DNA of 64,000 nucleotides, taken from positions 70,507,477-70,571,476 of the forward strand of contig OX375873.1 of NCBI GenBank assembly GCA_947359465.1, written 5' to 3'. The notes beneath the pieces were generated by a model. The model saw only the letters and a list, made by a program, of their open reading frames with translations, was not told where the DNA came from and searched no databases. Below, piece after piece: positions 34,216 to 45,189 of this stretch (positions within the stretch are counted from its first letter, which is position 1; each line of letters starts with the position of its first letter). Source of the DNA: Metellina segmentata. Taxonomy: Eukaryota; Arthropoda; Arachnida; Araneae; Tetragnathidae. The translations under genes were made by a program, and so were the position numbers.

Positions 34216-36196
34216 TGAAGTGTAAATATTTAGAATAATGGTAGAGTTTTATTGTGACAAGAGTTATATTTAACCAAGCTGTGCGAAACAGTTTCAGGTA
34301 AGTAGACATACACGTACAAGTAAAAAAGAGTTTACTGACACGGAAGGGGGAAATGCACCCAGGGAGGAAACGAATTTGACCGGAATTTGCGTCACCTACA
34401 ACTAGCATGTTTCTAGCACAATAGCACTCTGTAGGCACAATAGCACTCTGTAGGCACAGTAGCACACCGAGCCTAGACGACTTCTTAGATAAATGAAAGA
34501 TTTCCGAAAAGTTACATAGAAAGTAATCTTTAGCACCTACTACAATCAAAGAAAGAATAGTTGAGATTGCGATGAAAATGGAATTTTCCCGTTTTAAAAA
34601 CTAGTAGTGAATAATAAATATACGCATTTAAACGGCACCATTTGCCTCGGAATAACTATTATTATTTGAATGAAATTAAAGTATATCAAATACAGAAACT
34701 GCAAAAACGAGCCAGAAAATTTTGATTAACGTATTTTTTCAACAGATTATCATAGGGCTCTAGTTATTCCCCTCAAAAGAAGAAAAGTCATAAATAAAAT
34801 ACACACTTCTTTACCTCACTGGTTAATTAAAGATTCTAAGTACAACTGTTCAAACAGTCTTCGAAAAGGTTTCAGTCAATAGAGGTAAAAGTTACGTCCA
34901 GCAAACACTATCCATTTCTCCTCTGATGCAATGATCATAAAGGGATTCCCCAAGGGTGTTTTATTTAGATAACAGTTGATTATATTTTATTATTTTTGTG
35001 CATCCAGCCACTCCGACAACGCTACAATTATTCAGGAAGCTCCATGTAAGTCTCACAATTTCATGAATTAATTATTGAAGTGAGGAGTGCTATTAATTTT
35101 TCTGTTTTTTTCTTCTTCTCTATTGCTGCTTGTGTTGGGCTTGTGCCGGTACATCAGATATAATGTTACCTCGCTGTCTTTATTTCCCAAAGTGCATGGC
35201 TTACTTCTTGGTCTCTTGTGTATAAGAGCTTTTCAAGACGGTCATCTGGCTGATCTTGATACGGAAGATTCGGAAGATACAAACTTAGCTGTTTTTTAAT
35301 GCTGTTTGAGGCAAACTGAGGCGGTGTTTCTTAATATCTTTTGTTACACTAAACCCGAAAATGCATTACACAGGCTATGTGACTCATAAATTTCCATCTA
35401 TAATATTTGTTCCAATTATTGCTGTTTCGAAAACTTTAAACTTTGGATTTTCTTTGCAAAATGGAATGCATTGACTTTTTAAGATTTCGGGGTATTGAGT
35501 TTTCTAGTGGGCTTATTTTCTCAAAACACTACCATTTCAGTGCAACTTTCAGCTTTGTAATGTTTACGCAATAGTTTATTTTCAGAGAGAAAAGTGCCGG
35601 GTTTGTGGTCATCGCGTGTGTTTCAAGTATTATTTTCAAGTTAAATTTCAACCCAGTTTCCAGCTTCATTTCTCTGAAAAACCACTAGGAGGTTAATGGT
35701 TCGAATTCCTGTTCTTTGGCTCATGGATGTTGGTGAGTGTCCATTTTAAGAGTAATGTAACCTTACTCATTGGGTTATCTTTCGGAAATAAACATAATTT
35801 TGTCCGTAGTTCAAAACGGTTAGCAGTCGGGGGGATTAGACTTCGTTTGGTGGTCACTACCCAATATTTCTCTGAGATTTCATAATCAAAACTTCATAAT
35901 ATTCATTCATATTTCTGGTGATGATCCTTGGACATAGTATATCATTGCATCATATTACATCCGTTCAGGCTTGTAACTATCATCATTCAATATATGCCCT
36001 TTTGATTTTTTTCATAGCATTTGAAAAATGAATATTTGTGTTGACAGAATATTTTAGGTTTTTGTTATTAACGCTCGCTTTTGATATCTGTGTTGTTGCG
36101 AAACATAATAATTACTTGTATTGGATACAAAAAGTTTTGAATACTAATTTATGAAATTTTGAATTGAACGGGGTTCCGGACTGGCTCATAGCTCTA
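34216..36196. other. Unassigned AT-rich stretch
   Basis: No defensible gene. A 17-bp direct repeat (agcactctgtaggcaca type) occurs three times at about 34424-34464. A B-box-like ggttcgaattcctg at 35698 has no A box. Confidence 0.4.
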
Positions 36197-36829
36197 TCTA
36201 TATATATAATTCTCTTACGTGGCACGCACAAAAGACGTTATTTGTAATCGCGTTTTGGCAACACTGTACATTTGTTTGTTTATCGCGAAGTCTCGCGCAT
36301 CGATTGAATTTATAGCGTTATCGGATGAAATTTTACTGAAAAAAAAAGGAAATTTTAATGAGCTGTTGCAGTTAGTTTGTAATAGAAATCAAAGAAAGCG
36401 GAGGATCTTTTCAGGGCCATTTAAAAAACTGTCCTTTTCACAACAAGACGCTTGCACTACAACTTTCGGCAACAAACTCAATGAAAAAGTGTGGGTCGTT
36501 TGAGTGCTGGGAAAATGTACACACAAACAACATGCTGGGTATTCAATTTCCAAAGCAACGCTCACATTTCGAGTCAAAATTTGCACAAAGTTTTCATTTG
36601 AATTCTGATTTTAGAGATACTGTATATATTTTTTCTGTAATGCAGCAAATTTAGATTTGAAAAACATTTTTTTGGTAACATATTTTGTAAACAATCCTTT
36701 CTGCTAGGACACATGTCTTCATTGAAGCGAGCGAAGCGACCATAGGTTCGCGCAGCGAACCAATGAGGATTGCGAACCAATCCTCATGGGGGTTGGCGAG
36801 CGTCGGCGAGCAGGGGGCAGGCCCCCTAG
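36197..36829 (+). mobile_element. Non-autonomous Helitron, 633 bp, complete
   Basis: Inserted A|T: it starts TCTATATATATAATTCTC and ends with the hairpin gggggcaggccccc and CTAG|T. It matches the reverse complement of 8726-9368 along its length. The subterminal GC-rich block differs slightly (gcgaagcgacc). Without a Rep/helicase ORF it depends on a helper element. Confidence 0.88.
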
Positions 36830-37216
36830 TTGCATATAAATTTCACGTCCCTTATGTCATCTGTTATACCCTGGTATGACACGAAACAAAGTTTTGTTAG
36901 GATAATGCTATTATTTCTTAGTCTTTCCAGGAAATAAACCATAAGTTTATTCTTAATTTCTAAAAAATCTTTCACAGATTAACTTCTCTTTCAAGAAGTG
37001 ACTTGAAACAGGACTATGTTTCATGCATTATTGTTAAAAAGCTTGCAATTATGTTGTTCCTTATTATATGCGTGAAAAAATAAATGCGACAGTCAAAAAG
37101 TGGCAATTTTAAGAAAGTGTTACCATGTTTTTGACTCATAGAGCACTTTGATATTCATTTTAGTATTCGCAAATGTTGTTCATGAAATATTTTTCTAGCC
37201 CGTGAAGAGATAGATT
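36830..37216. other. Unassigned spacer (Gypsy target)
   Basis: No features seen. The last bases (agatt) form the duplicated target of the Gypsy element. Confidence 0.45.
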
Positions 37217-37421
37217 TGTTGAGATCGGTATATGGTTGCAGAAAGAATGCACTTCAGGAACAGGAACAACAAGAACTTTAATAAACAATAATAGGTTAGT
37301 TACATGGTTCGTCTCGCCTTCAGTACGAGTGCGTCTGCTGGTGTTAGTATTCAAAGACCGACTTTATATACAACTCTGCGCTACTGCAGAGTGAAGCGCC
37401 ATCTACTGGGTGAATACTACA
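37217..37421 (-). repeat. Gypsy 3' LTR (205 bp)
   Basis: Identical by eye to 39277-39481. Contains a TATA-like actttatataca (minus: tgtatataaagt) suitable as a Pol II promoter in the partner LTR. Confidence 0.93.
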
Positions 37422-37595
37422 GAGTATCCCTCCAGTGACGAAGGAACGATAAACATAGGTAATAATACAGCACAGATAAGCAAGACAAAATAAGAAAATG
37501 AGTACACATACAATTGAAGATATTTACAATTTTAAATAGTAATGTAGCTATTCACAATTCAATGAAGTACACACAATGAGGGAAAAAAATGTTAG

Positions 37596-38174
37596 TTATT
37601 TCTCCATGACAAGTCTATCGGGGAAATGTACACACCGTCCCGATCGTGTAATTACAGGTGTTTTAGATTGTGGCTTAGGTGTGACCGATTTAAGTTTGTC
37701 AATGTGGGAAGATAGCTTTGGGGATTCCATGGTATCCGAAAAATAAAAAGCTGGCTTTACTCTGTCGATGGAAACAGTGTTTTTCTTACCATTTAACTCA
37801 ATGACAAAATTTTTGTCTGTACGGTTAACAACCAGATGTGGTCCAGAATAAGGAGGTGTGAGAGGAGGTCGAACTTTGTCGATTCTTAAAAATATATGGG
37901 TGCATGTTTTTAATGATGGGTTTACATAAACTTTAGTATTACCATGATTTGTAGATGCGATAGGATTTAGTTTTCGCATCATTGAAACGAAATTGGACAC
38001 ATAAGTAGGAGTAAGGGATTGGGGTACGGAATCAGTTGTAAAAAGATCAGATGGTAAACATAAAGTAGTACCATAAACAAGTTGAGAACTGGTCGCATTG
38101 ATATCCTTCTTAAGAGAAGAGCGTAGACCTAATAAAACTATGGGTAACATTACAAATATAAAATGGGAAAACAA
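37596..38174 (-). pseudogene. Gypsy integrase C-terminal region, fused after a deletion
   Basis: The 192-aa frame opens with MLPIVLLGLRSSLKKDI and continues SSQLVYGTTLCLPSDLF. This is the end of the Gypsy integrase core and linker, known from many arthropod pol polyproteins. It continues with a C-terminal domain (LRIDKVRPPLTPPYSGPHLV, RTDKNFVIELNGK) and a basic tail. The DDE catalytic residues are upstream and missing. It overlaps the end of the protease frame by 65 bp in another phase, so the deletion joined protease to integrase out of frame. A ribosomal frameshift there is not expected to make a useful product. Confidence 0.85.
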
Positions 38175-38361
38175 AATTGCGTCTTAAACCAAAATCTAAA
38201 GATAATAGTTTTTGACCATAAACATGAATTGTTGTGCCATTTGCAGCACTAAAGGTTTGAGTTGGATGTTGTTTCCGCTGCGATTTGGTAGCAGGGATAA
38301 TCGAAACATCTGATCCAGTATCGACCAAAAGGTTTAAATTCGTTTTTTTTTTCTCTAACAA
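38110..38361 (-). pseudogene. Gypsy aspartic protease (retropepsin)
   Basis: Contains LLVDTGSDVSIIP, the DTG active-site signature of retroviral-type aspartic proteases that mature Gag-Pol. Then come FSAANGTTIHVYGQKLLSLD and LRRNFVFPFYI, the flap-to-core region typical of arthropod Gypsy proteases. It follows gag in a different phase (gag ends 38401), as in -1 frameshift Gypsy elements; the active-site segment extends from a frame overlapping the gag end. The usual downstream reverse transcriptase is absent; the frame ends after about 20 unrelated residues created by the deletion. Confidence 0.85.
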
Positions 38362-38400
38362 ATAGGCGACTTGATCGAGTAGGCAAAAAGTATGTCGCTT

Positions 38401-39237
38401 CTACTCTTGCCTGCTTTCGTTTCCCGTAAACGAGCAGGGCTGCACACATTTGTTGGCCTTGGATTTGTACTTCCCATGGTACCAACAAACAGAGCTTTCA
38501 GACGAAGTGCTGTGGCTTCTGCGGGATGAGTTACGATTGCGGGAGAAACTACGTGATCGACGAAGAGTGTTTACTTCTTTACGTAGTTCATGTATTTCTT
38601 CCATGAGTTGTTGCAAAGTGTTTGGACCTGCTTCGGCAGTGGAAGATGAAATTGAAATTCCACTTACCTCGGCTGGTGTTACTTCTAATATGCGATCAGC
38701 AACTTCAGCGGCCTTCTGCGATGTAGTTGGCATCATGGAGGCTAGAATTGTTTGGACATTGACGGGAAGTTGTGAGAGGAATAATTCCAGCATAAGCGAA
38801 TCTGCAATCTGGTGCGATTCAGCACGTCTTTGCATAACACGGAGGAGTTCGGAAGGTTTACGATCACCGAGCTGTTCTCCAGTTAGAAGTTTCCGTATTT
38901 GTTGCGTTCTGGTTTCGCCACAACGAGAAGTAATATGATCCTTTAAGTGCTGAAAGGGGTTGGTTGGATCCGGGTTTAAGATGACATCTCGCACTGTAGA
39001 AGCTGCGCCGGGTGGTAGATGAGCAACAATGTAGTTGTATTTTGTTTTCGGATCCGTGATGGGCTTGGGCGTGGCGAGGGCAAAGGTAGCTTCGCACATA
39101 CCGAACCAAAGGGTTGGATCCGCGTCGTTGTAAATCGGAATCTTGACGGCGGCAATATTCTCCATGGTGGGAAATCCAGAAATCAGTGGTGAAGTGGGAA
39201 AGTCAGCAGTAAAAACAAACCGATTGGAACAAAGCAA
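38401..39237 (-). CDS. Gypsy Gag, intact
   Basis: The 278-aa capsid-type protein packages element RNA. Landmarks: PTLWFGMCEATFAL near residues 42-55 (W-F-x-x-x-E-x-x-F core), KTKYNYIVAHLPPGAASTV, then LLTGEQLGDRKPSELLRVMQ and LFLSQLPVNVQTILASMM, the standard Gypsy capsid helices. A coiled-coil-like LQQLMEEIHELRKEVNTL and an Arg/Ser-rich stretch follow, with a C-terminal CWYHGKYKSKANKCVQPC Cys/His cluster instead of a CCHC knuckle. The first Met is residue 1, but MENIAAVKIPIYNDADP (residue 25) is the more usual Gag start for this group. No stop interrupts it. Confidence 0.9.
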   Translation of the reverse strand: MLCSNRFVFTADFPTSPLISGFPTMENIAAVKIPIYNDADPTLWFGMCEATFALATPKPITDPKTKYNYIVAHLPPGAASTVRDVILNPDPTNPFQHLKDHITSRCGETRTQQIRKLLTGEQLGDRKPSELLRVMQRRAESHQIADSLMLELFLSQLPVNVQTILASMMPTTSQKAAEVADRILEVTPAEVSGISISSSTAEAGPNTLQQLMEEIHELRKEVNTLRRSRSFSRNRNSSRRSHSTSSESSVCWYHGKYKSKANKCVQPCSFTGNESRQE

Positions 39238-39276
39238 TATTCAAGAATAATTTAAATGTTCAGCTCCGGGTCACCA

Positions 39277-39481
39277 TGTTGAGATCGGTATATGGTTGCA
39301 GAAAGAATGCACTTCAGGAACAGGAACAACAAGAACTTTAATAAACAATAATAGGTTAGTTACATGGTTCGTCTCGCCTTCAGTACGAGTGCGTCTGCTG
39401 GTGTTAGTATTCAAAGACCGACTTTATATACAACTCTGCGCTACTGCAGAGTGAAGCGCCATCTACTGGGTGAATACTACA
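39277..39481 (-). repeat. Gypsy 5' LTR (205 bp)
   Basis: Identical by eye to 37217-37421. Immediately inside it lies tggtgacccggagctg (minus strand), a plausible tRNA primer-binding site. Confidence 0.93.
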
Positions 39482-39485
39482 GATT

Positions 39486-40009
39486 TATCGTAATATTTAA
39501 AATGCATCTCTCTGAAGTCTTTTAGTACTTACAAGCTTGGTCACATTTTCCTTTAATTCATCACAGGAAAGTATTGATAAAATAATTTAGGGCTCTTCCC
39601 ACATATTCTTTCATCCAATTCCTTATTCCGATCGGATAGCAGTAATGCTATTTGTTCATTGGGTTGAATAAATTTCTCAAACTGTTTCCAGATGTATCTT
39701 CGCAGCCTATTTTATTTGTGTAACTAACAAAACTTCACTTTTTGCTGATTAAACTAACCTCAGCACGCATCTTTTATTGTTTAAAACGCTACAGTTGTTT
39801 TGAGGAGGGCTCGAAACCTGTGAGCCCACCCAATGAGTATATCCTTCTGGAACAAGAACAATAGAAGGAAGCAAGTCGTTGGAATTAAAAGAAGCGAGTA
39901 ATTAAACCAATTTATAAAGTTGGAGCACTAAGCGGTAGATACCAACAATAACAAATGATTAACCACATCATTAGAACATCAGCTTAGATATATGTATTTT
40001 TGTCCTTTT
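39486..40009. other. Unassigned spacer
   Basis: AT-rich. A reversed B-box-like word (ggtttcgagccctcc on the minus strand, about 39810) hints at an old tRNA-derived SINE. Confidence 0.35.
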
Positions 40010-40280
40010 CAAGGAGATCTTGTTAATTTATTCTTCCATCCATCCATGACACATCCCTCATTAACTCAGACATGTTTTAAGCTTCCAAATGGTTTCGAAG
40101 AGATATCTCGTCATCAAGATATTGCCGACTTTTTGATGATGGCGAAATCAAGAAGTGGTCAATTGTTTCTAATGATCGGGATCATGTTTTCTTCTAAAGA
40201 CGAGATATCACGTCCTACAAGATCTTGCTAGTTTGGCTCGATATCTCGCCAAGACAACCACCCAGAGGATTAACAACCAA
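40010..40280. repeat. Cluster of gacgagataYctcgtc-like palindromes, block 2
   Basis: gagatatctcgtcatc (40099), gacgagatatcacgtc (40200) and cgatatctcgcc (40238), plus atcaagat / aagatctt words, ending agaggattaacaac. Same vocabulary and same end (gaggattaa) as the block at 25730-26010. Confidence 0.5.
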
Positions 40281-41493
40281 AGTTAGTACCCCAAGAAAAC
40301 CACTATTGGTGAACATTTAATATTTAATAGGTTTAATACAATTGCATGCGTGAATCAATTTTTATTCTAGCAGATATATGAGTAAGACCGTTATCATTTA
40401 ACACATAATGTGCTGACAAAACTTTACGATTGAATAACTTTATGCTTACAATATACTCTCGAGTTTCTGTTGGACGAGAGATGATGGAATTCTTATAGCG
40501 ATTCGTTGTGTAAATCTAATGTCAGATTTAATTCAATGAGTTTCACACTACTCCAATACCGCTTTTACAGATACATGTTTTCCTATTTCTTTAAGGAATA
40601 AAACAGCTGTATTTGTTTTAATATTTGATGAGGACAGAGGACGATGATCTATTTAAGCCCATTCTTAGCGACATTAGTACCTATATATAAATTGAAGACG
40701 TAATGAACTTGCCTCGTTGAAACGTATCTCAAACTTACTTCAATAGTTGAACTATTATTTTCGTGTAATAGAAAATAAAAGAAATATTTACTGAATGAAA
40801 GGAAATATAATAATTTGGCGTTTGGCTAGAGATGATGACAAACATTTCTCAAGTATGACACTCTGATCTTTTTTTCTTCAAAACAATTACAAACCTCGAT
40901 TCGGTAAATGGCTTCAATTTGAAAATAGCCTAAACATATTTTTTGTTTCAGAATCCAGATACTAGAGTGAACAATGAACAGAACGGAATCATTTATTTAC
41001 AGACAACAAGTTATCGACTGCATCAAGAGCATATGAGAGATAAAAGGCACCCTTGAGCTATCCACAGGATCATATTCATCAATAAACAAAGATTAATCCA
41101 AGCAAAATCTCCTGAGTCATAACATCCACTAAGTAGCTTAAAGATTTTATCATCCTATTACATGGAGGGTATTGGAAGAGGGTAATTCTTTTCAGCTCTA
41201 TTCAGATAGAATATATTATATTTTAGCTGATACGGTTTCGTGAGCTCAGAGGATGTGGTGCGTGAAATAGGCTTGTTGCAAGTTATTCTTTTTTCTTTCA
41301 GAAAACGGCAGCTGTTTTGTGTAACAAAAATTGAATTGATACACGATATGGACACAAGTAGTTTACGTTAAGTAATTATGCATTAAATAAAACACTAATG
41401 AACTCGATGAGTAACTAAAGGAACTCTTGGAATTTAGATTGGATTTCCTGGAAAGTATTCTTGTGGATTCGTGAACATGATTCACTTCGTGTT
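40281..41493. other. Unassigned AT-rich stretch
   Basis: No gene or element boundary recognised. Confidence 0.4.
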
Positions 41494-42179
41494 CACTGAA
41501 AGCCGCTGCACACCAGAAGAATCCGGATCACTCCAAATCAATCTGAATCCAGTAGAAAGTGACTAACGAAGATGGTAATAGCCGCCTCCGTAAGGAATAC
41601 TGTCTGTATATAAGAAATCTTCAGACACGTTTAGATACTGGCGGTCGTTATAGAAACAGGTCTCATACACTTTTTGAGTGAGGATGAGTCGGTTGAACTT
41701 TTGACGAATTCGGTGGCAGGTGGTTTGTCGACGCGATAGTAGAGGATGTGGTTGTTTATCATTCCACACGTATTTCACAAATCTCTCTCCCAATCTTGAT
41801 TGATTGTAAAAGTTTTTGTTATTCTTTAAATTTGTTGCACCCATTTTTGCAAATTCTTTCTTGTTTTGTTTGGGTTTCTTCTTTTGTAATGTAGTCCTTT
41901 CGTGGTATATTTTAACCTACATGGAAAACCAACAAGCTTATGGAAAACCAATGTGGCAAAATCAAATGATTCACTATTCTCAAAAAGAAAAGGGTCAGTC
42001 TTCGTTTCTATGGCAATTTACAGTCTGTCTGATGAGTTGTGGTAGACAGAGATTAGACTGCTTGTCTTGACACCTTTCACATTGCATGAATCTGGAGGGT
42101 TACACTTCAATCTACGTTTGTCAGGTTTTGCTGGATTCAGATTGATTCGGAATTACCCGGATTATATTGGTGTAAAGTG
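41494..42179. mobile_element. MITE with about 60-bp imperfect TIRs
   Basis: The left end shows cacaccagaagaatccgg and aaatcaatctgaatccag. The right end reversed shows cactttacaccaatataatc and gaatcaatctgaatccagc. The inverted relation is clear, but the outer ~15 bp are diverged and no duplication was fixed. Internal frames of 93 and 84 aa (minus 41563-41844; plus 41816-42070) match no family I know. Confidence 0.6.
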
Positions 42180-43433
42180 ATGTATGAATGACCTTAAGGT
42201 TATAAAAATTTCCTTATCAAAATGGTTTTATTATAGACTGGCTTGAAATCGTGGTTAATATTCAAAAGCAACCATTTCAAGGACTGATTCGTGAAACGAG
42301 TAATGAAGGATGAAGCAGACGCAAAAATTTGCCCCCTCCATGTCAGCCTCTAACTCCCAACAGTACTCCATGCACACGCATTATTCATGCCGTGTTTAAA
42401 GATGTGTCTACAAAGCCCTCTCTCCAAATTTCAATGAAATCTCCAGACACAAAGGCAGGCATAATTTGAGCAAACTTACTTATTTGGAATGAAGCCAATC
42501 GCTTTTCGGCACGAGCATCCATATTTACTTACTCCAGTAAAATACCTCAGAAAGTTTCAAACAAATCCAACGAGTTGATTAACCGAAAGTTTCATTTCAT
42601 GCTTAACCGTTGGAGGAGGATGAAATTACGCAAGCAATAATTACCAATTGCACGTAAAAGCATGTAAATGAATACAGTAGCTTAAGCTATGGGAGATAAC
42701 AAAGAAATGCCTTTTCATAAAGTAAATACATTTTAAAAGGTTAAATAGAGGAGACATTAATTTCGAGGGCTCTATTTGGAGTTATTCCTATTAGAACAAT
42801 TAAACTGTTCCTAATTTCACCTAACGTTAAAATTACTAATTTTCTAACTTAATGAGTATCTTTAAACATTAATACCTACATATTTCTCTCTCCCTCTTTG
42901 TCATTGAAGTTTCAATAATCAGAGTACTTATCAAGTTCCAGTACAATACACTTAATACTATTTAATGAAGATAAAATTTTAAAATGTATTGAATACATTA
43001 GCAATATAAAAATACTATAAGTTCAATGCACAAGATGTTGACATTATCTATGTATTTCATCATATTTTCTGATCTCTTTTATTCAAAAATTTACAAATCT
43101 TGATACGGTATATCAAGTAATTACAGGTTAATTTAAATTGTAAAATCATAATTCAAACAGAATAGTTACGATTAAGAACAGCTTAGTGTCATAGTATATA
43201 CCAAAATATGTAACGCATGAAGAAGATAATGGATAAGGATATTTGATAGTAGTCTCAACCATTAAAAGACATCATAGGCGAAAGTAAAACAGAAAAAAGA
43301 GAAATGGAATAGACTGTCATTGTGGAAGACACATCTTACGTAAGATAGGAGACACTATGAAAGGTTTCGATGGATAGAAACAATGAATGTGTTAATTTTT
43401 TCCGCATGAGTTAAGTTCCCTAATTAAGCCTGT
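42180..43433. other. Unassigned AT-rich stretch
   Basis: No gene recognised. caatttgccccctccatgtc near 42340 stands out only in base composition. Confidence 0.4.
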
Positions 43434-43600
43434 GGAGGCCACCTGACTCAGTGGGCATGCCCATTACTCTAGCAATCTGCGAGCTGTAGGCTAGGACAGT
43501 TCGATTCCTCGTATGGTACATTTATCTCTTTGCTTTTGTAAAGCTTTCCTTGTGCGCGTATGTCCATTTACTTGACACTGGATGGTGAAACTTGGCCAAA
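43434..43600 (+). mobile_element. tRNA-derived SINE (family B)
   Basis: The head has an A-box-like tgactcagtgggcatgcc (43446-43463) and a B-box-like cagttcgattcctc (43498-43511) 45-60 bp apart, i.e. a tRNA-like internal Pol III promoter with a long variable arm. A body follows (gatggtgaaacttggcc). It lacks a pairing acceptor stem and CCA, so it is not a working tRNA gene. Confidence 0.6.
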
Positions 43601-44059
43601 TAGGGTTTTTGCGCCAATGAAGCCAAAACGAAATTCAAGACGAATCCCACACCAAATATCTACACCGATGAATATTAAATGACAAATAAATATTCCACAA
43701 GCTATGTGTAGCAAGATAAAAACATTCACATCCGTGTGAGGCTACTAGATTAAAAAAGGTGCTTAGATGAACACATTGTGTAGATTTTATTTATTGCGAT
43801 AAAATTTTTTTTTCTTCCCCTCTGTTAAAAGCAACCTAATAGAATATATGCTAGCCTCTGGCCCTATTGCAGGCTCCACAACGCTCAGACATGCTTTCCA
43901 CTAGGTCCTAGTGAGTGGGAGTTCCTGTGGCAAGGAATATCATTCGAGTACTAGAGCACGTCTTTGCGCTTGCCAGGTCCTTGTTGTGTTGTATAGGCTG
44001 CATTGCGAGATTTGGTGAACTGGATTGATACAAATTCAATAATATCTTTAATTTTTGGT
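43601..44059. other. Spacer, possibly old SINE sequence
   Basis: Diverged SINE family A head/body words may be present (cactaggtcctagtgagtgg at 43900), followed by the clear SINE tail at 44060. Confidence 0.35.
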
Positions 44060-44160
44060 GTTGGCGATTTTTTTTTCGGGGTTGATCCCAGACTATCATT
44101 AATAGCCCGTTGTGCTGGTCATGACGGACGTAAATAGGTTTGTTAAAATACATTTTTTTG
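44060..44160 (+). mobile_element. SINE family A, 3' end
   Basis: gttgatcccagactatcatt and aatagcccgttgtgctggtc match the 3' region of the 61674-61846 copy (gatcccggaccgtcgtcaat / agcccgttgtgttgctcc). Confidence 0.6.
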
Positions 44161-44420
44161 TGTGTTTAGAATGTTTTAAAACTAAAATGACTGAGGGGGA
44201 AGCACGTCGTAAATATTCCTGACTTGCCTTTTCGCCGTACGATGAAATTTTGCAACACACACTAGATGATAATTAAATACATAACACAAGATTGTAATGG
44301 ATCCCGAACGCAGAACCGTGGAATCATGAGCAGAATGATAGCTACCGAATGTCAGACAGGTTAACGCATCAATTTTGATTATTAAACAGTTTTAATTAAT
44401 TCTTTTGGTTGCTTTTTATC
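44161..44420. other. Unassigned spacer (hAT target at its end)
   Basis: No features seen. Confidence 0.4.
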
Positions 44421-44428
44421 ATTTAACC

Positions 44429-45014
44429 CAGGGATGGGCAAACTACGGCCCGCCGGAAGGTTTTATCCGGCCCGCGGATAGAATTTTAATTTGCCGGTCC
44501 GACGGAAATTAAAAGAAAATATGATTAACATAATATATCCATCTCCTTTACTACTTTGTTTAAATATTATTTTTTTTCTTCCTTTTTTTTCAAAGGACTG
44601 ATGATTTTTTTACTTTCTCTATTTTTGTTCTACAAAACAGAAATCGATGGAAATAGCAAGCACAGACAGCTTTCAATCGGTAAAGTGTTAAAAGCGGAAG
44701 TCTATAGCTGTAGACTGGCACCAATAAGCGTTATCTCTTTCTCGGGGAGCAGACATATGGGAATACAATATGCATGCCAAAGTTAAGAGTTTTACAAATC
44801 ATTATCGAAAGTAAGTTTCCCAAATTTAATATCTCACGCCCAGAAAATAAGTGCTATGTTTGCTTCACCTTATATAAGTGAACAAGTGTTTTCAACTATG
44901 AACCTTAGAAAGAATTATTTCAGAAGTAGACTGACAGATGAGCATTTAGCCTCGTTCCTTAGAACCAGTACATCTCACTTCGAACCTCAATATAAGGAAC
45001 TTTTCCCATCCCTG
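44429..45014 (+). mobile_element. hAT element, internally deleted (586 bp), perfect 8-bp duplication
   Basis: Starts CAGGGATGGGCAAACTACGG and ends CCCATCCCTG. It is flanked by the exact 8-bp duplication atttaacc (44421-44428 and 45015-45022). It keeps the last part of the transposase but not its core. Termini of this type belong to the hAT group related to ZBED/GTF2IRD2-like genes. Confidence 0.9.
44840..45014 (+). pseudogene. hAT transposase C-terminal dimerisation segment
   Basis: Reads SAMFASPYISEQVFSTMNL, then RSRLTDEHLASFLRTSTS, up to the right TIR. The pattern Y-x-S-E-Q-x-F-S-x-M followed by R-S-R-L-T-D-E-H-L is the C-terminal dimerisation signature of hAT transposases of the GTF2IRD2/ZBED type. 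In autonomous relatives it follows a BED finger and an RNase H-like catalytic core of about 500 residues, all deleted here. The stop codon lies at the TIR, as in related elements. An upstream frame (44556-44786) has no homology and is a by-product of the deletion. Confidence 0.8.
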
Positions 45015-45189
45015 ATTTAACCCATTAACGACCGCACTACTTTTCGCTTGAAGGAAATGAACAAAAATCATTTTTTAGACGTATTAGAGTCTAATTGAGA
45101 CAAAAAAATAGTAACATGAAAAAAACATTTATTTGTATAAAAGATACAAAATGTTGCGAAAACGCAACGTCAGTCAAAACCGACTACTT

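Larger units (their letters stand above)
37217..39481 (-). mobile_element. Gypsy LTR retrotransposon, internally deleted, young
   Basis: Two 205-bp LTRs (37217-37421 and 39277-39481) appear identical to me base for base. They start TGTAGTATTC and end CTCAACA on the minus strand. Target repeat is gatt or agatt (37212-37216 and 39481-39485). The 1855-bp interior keeps gag, protease and the integrase C-terminus but lacks reverse transcriptase, RNase H and the integrase core. A PBS-like tggtgacccggag follows the 5' LTR, and a purine-rich ggaggg precedes the 3' LTR. It is a non-autonomous, recently inserted deletion derivative. Confidence 0.92.

Noticed and set aside
35087..35299. 70-aa frame with a hydrophobic start resembling a signal peptide
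   Set aside because: The Leu/Phe-rich start is encoded by pyrimidine-rich DNA. No homology, no neighbours and no splice context that I can defend.
8774..36780. Similar 65-68 aa frames in the two Helitrons
   Set aside because: Their similarity comes from shared Helitron DNA. They lack any domain and begin in the GC-rich 3' block.
41563..41844. 93-aa minus-strand frame as a gene
   Set aside because: It lies inside a TIR-bounded MITE and has no recognised domain.
43434..43520. Candidate tRNA gene
   Set aside because: A and B box words are present, but acceptor and anticodon stems do not pair. Called a tRNA-derived SINE instead.
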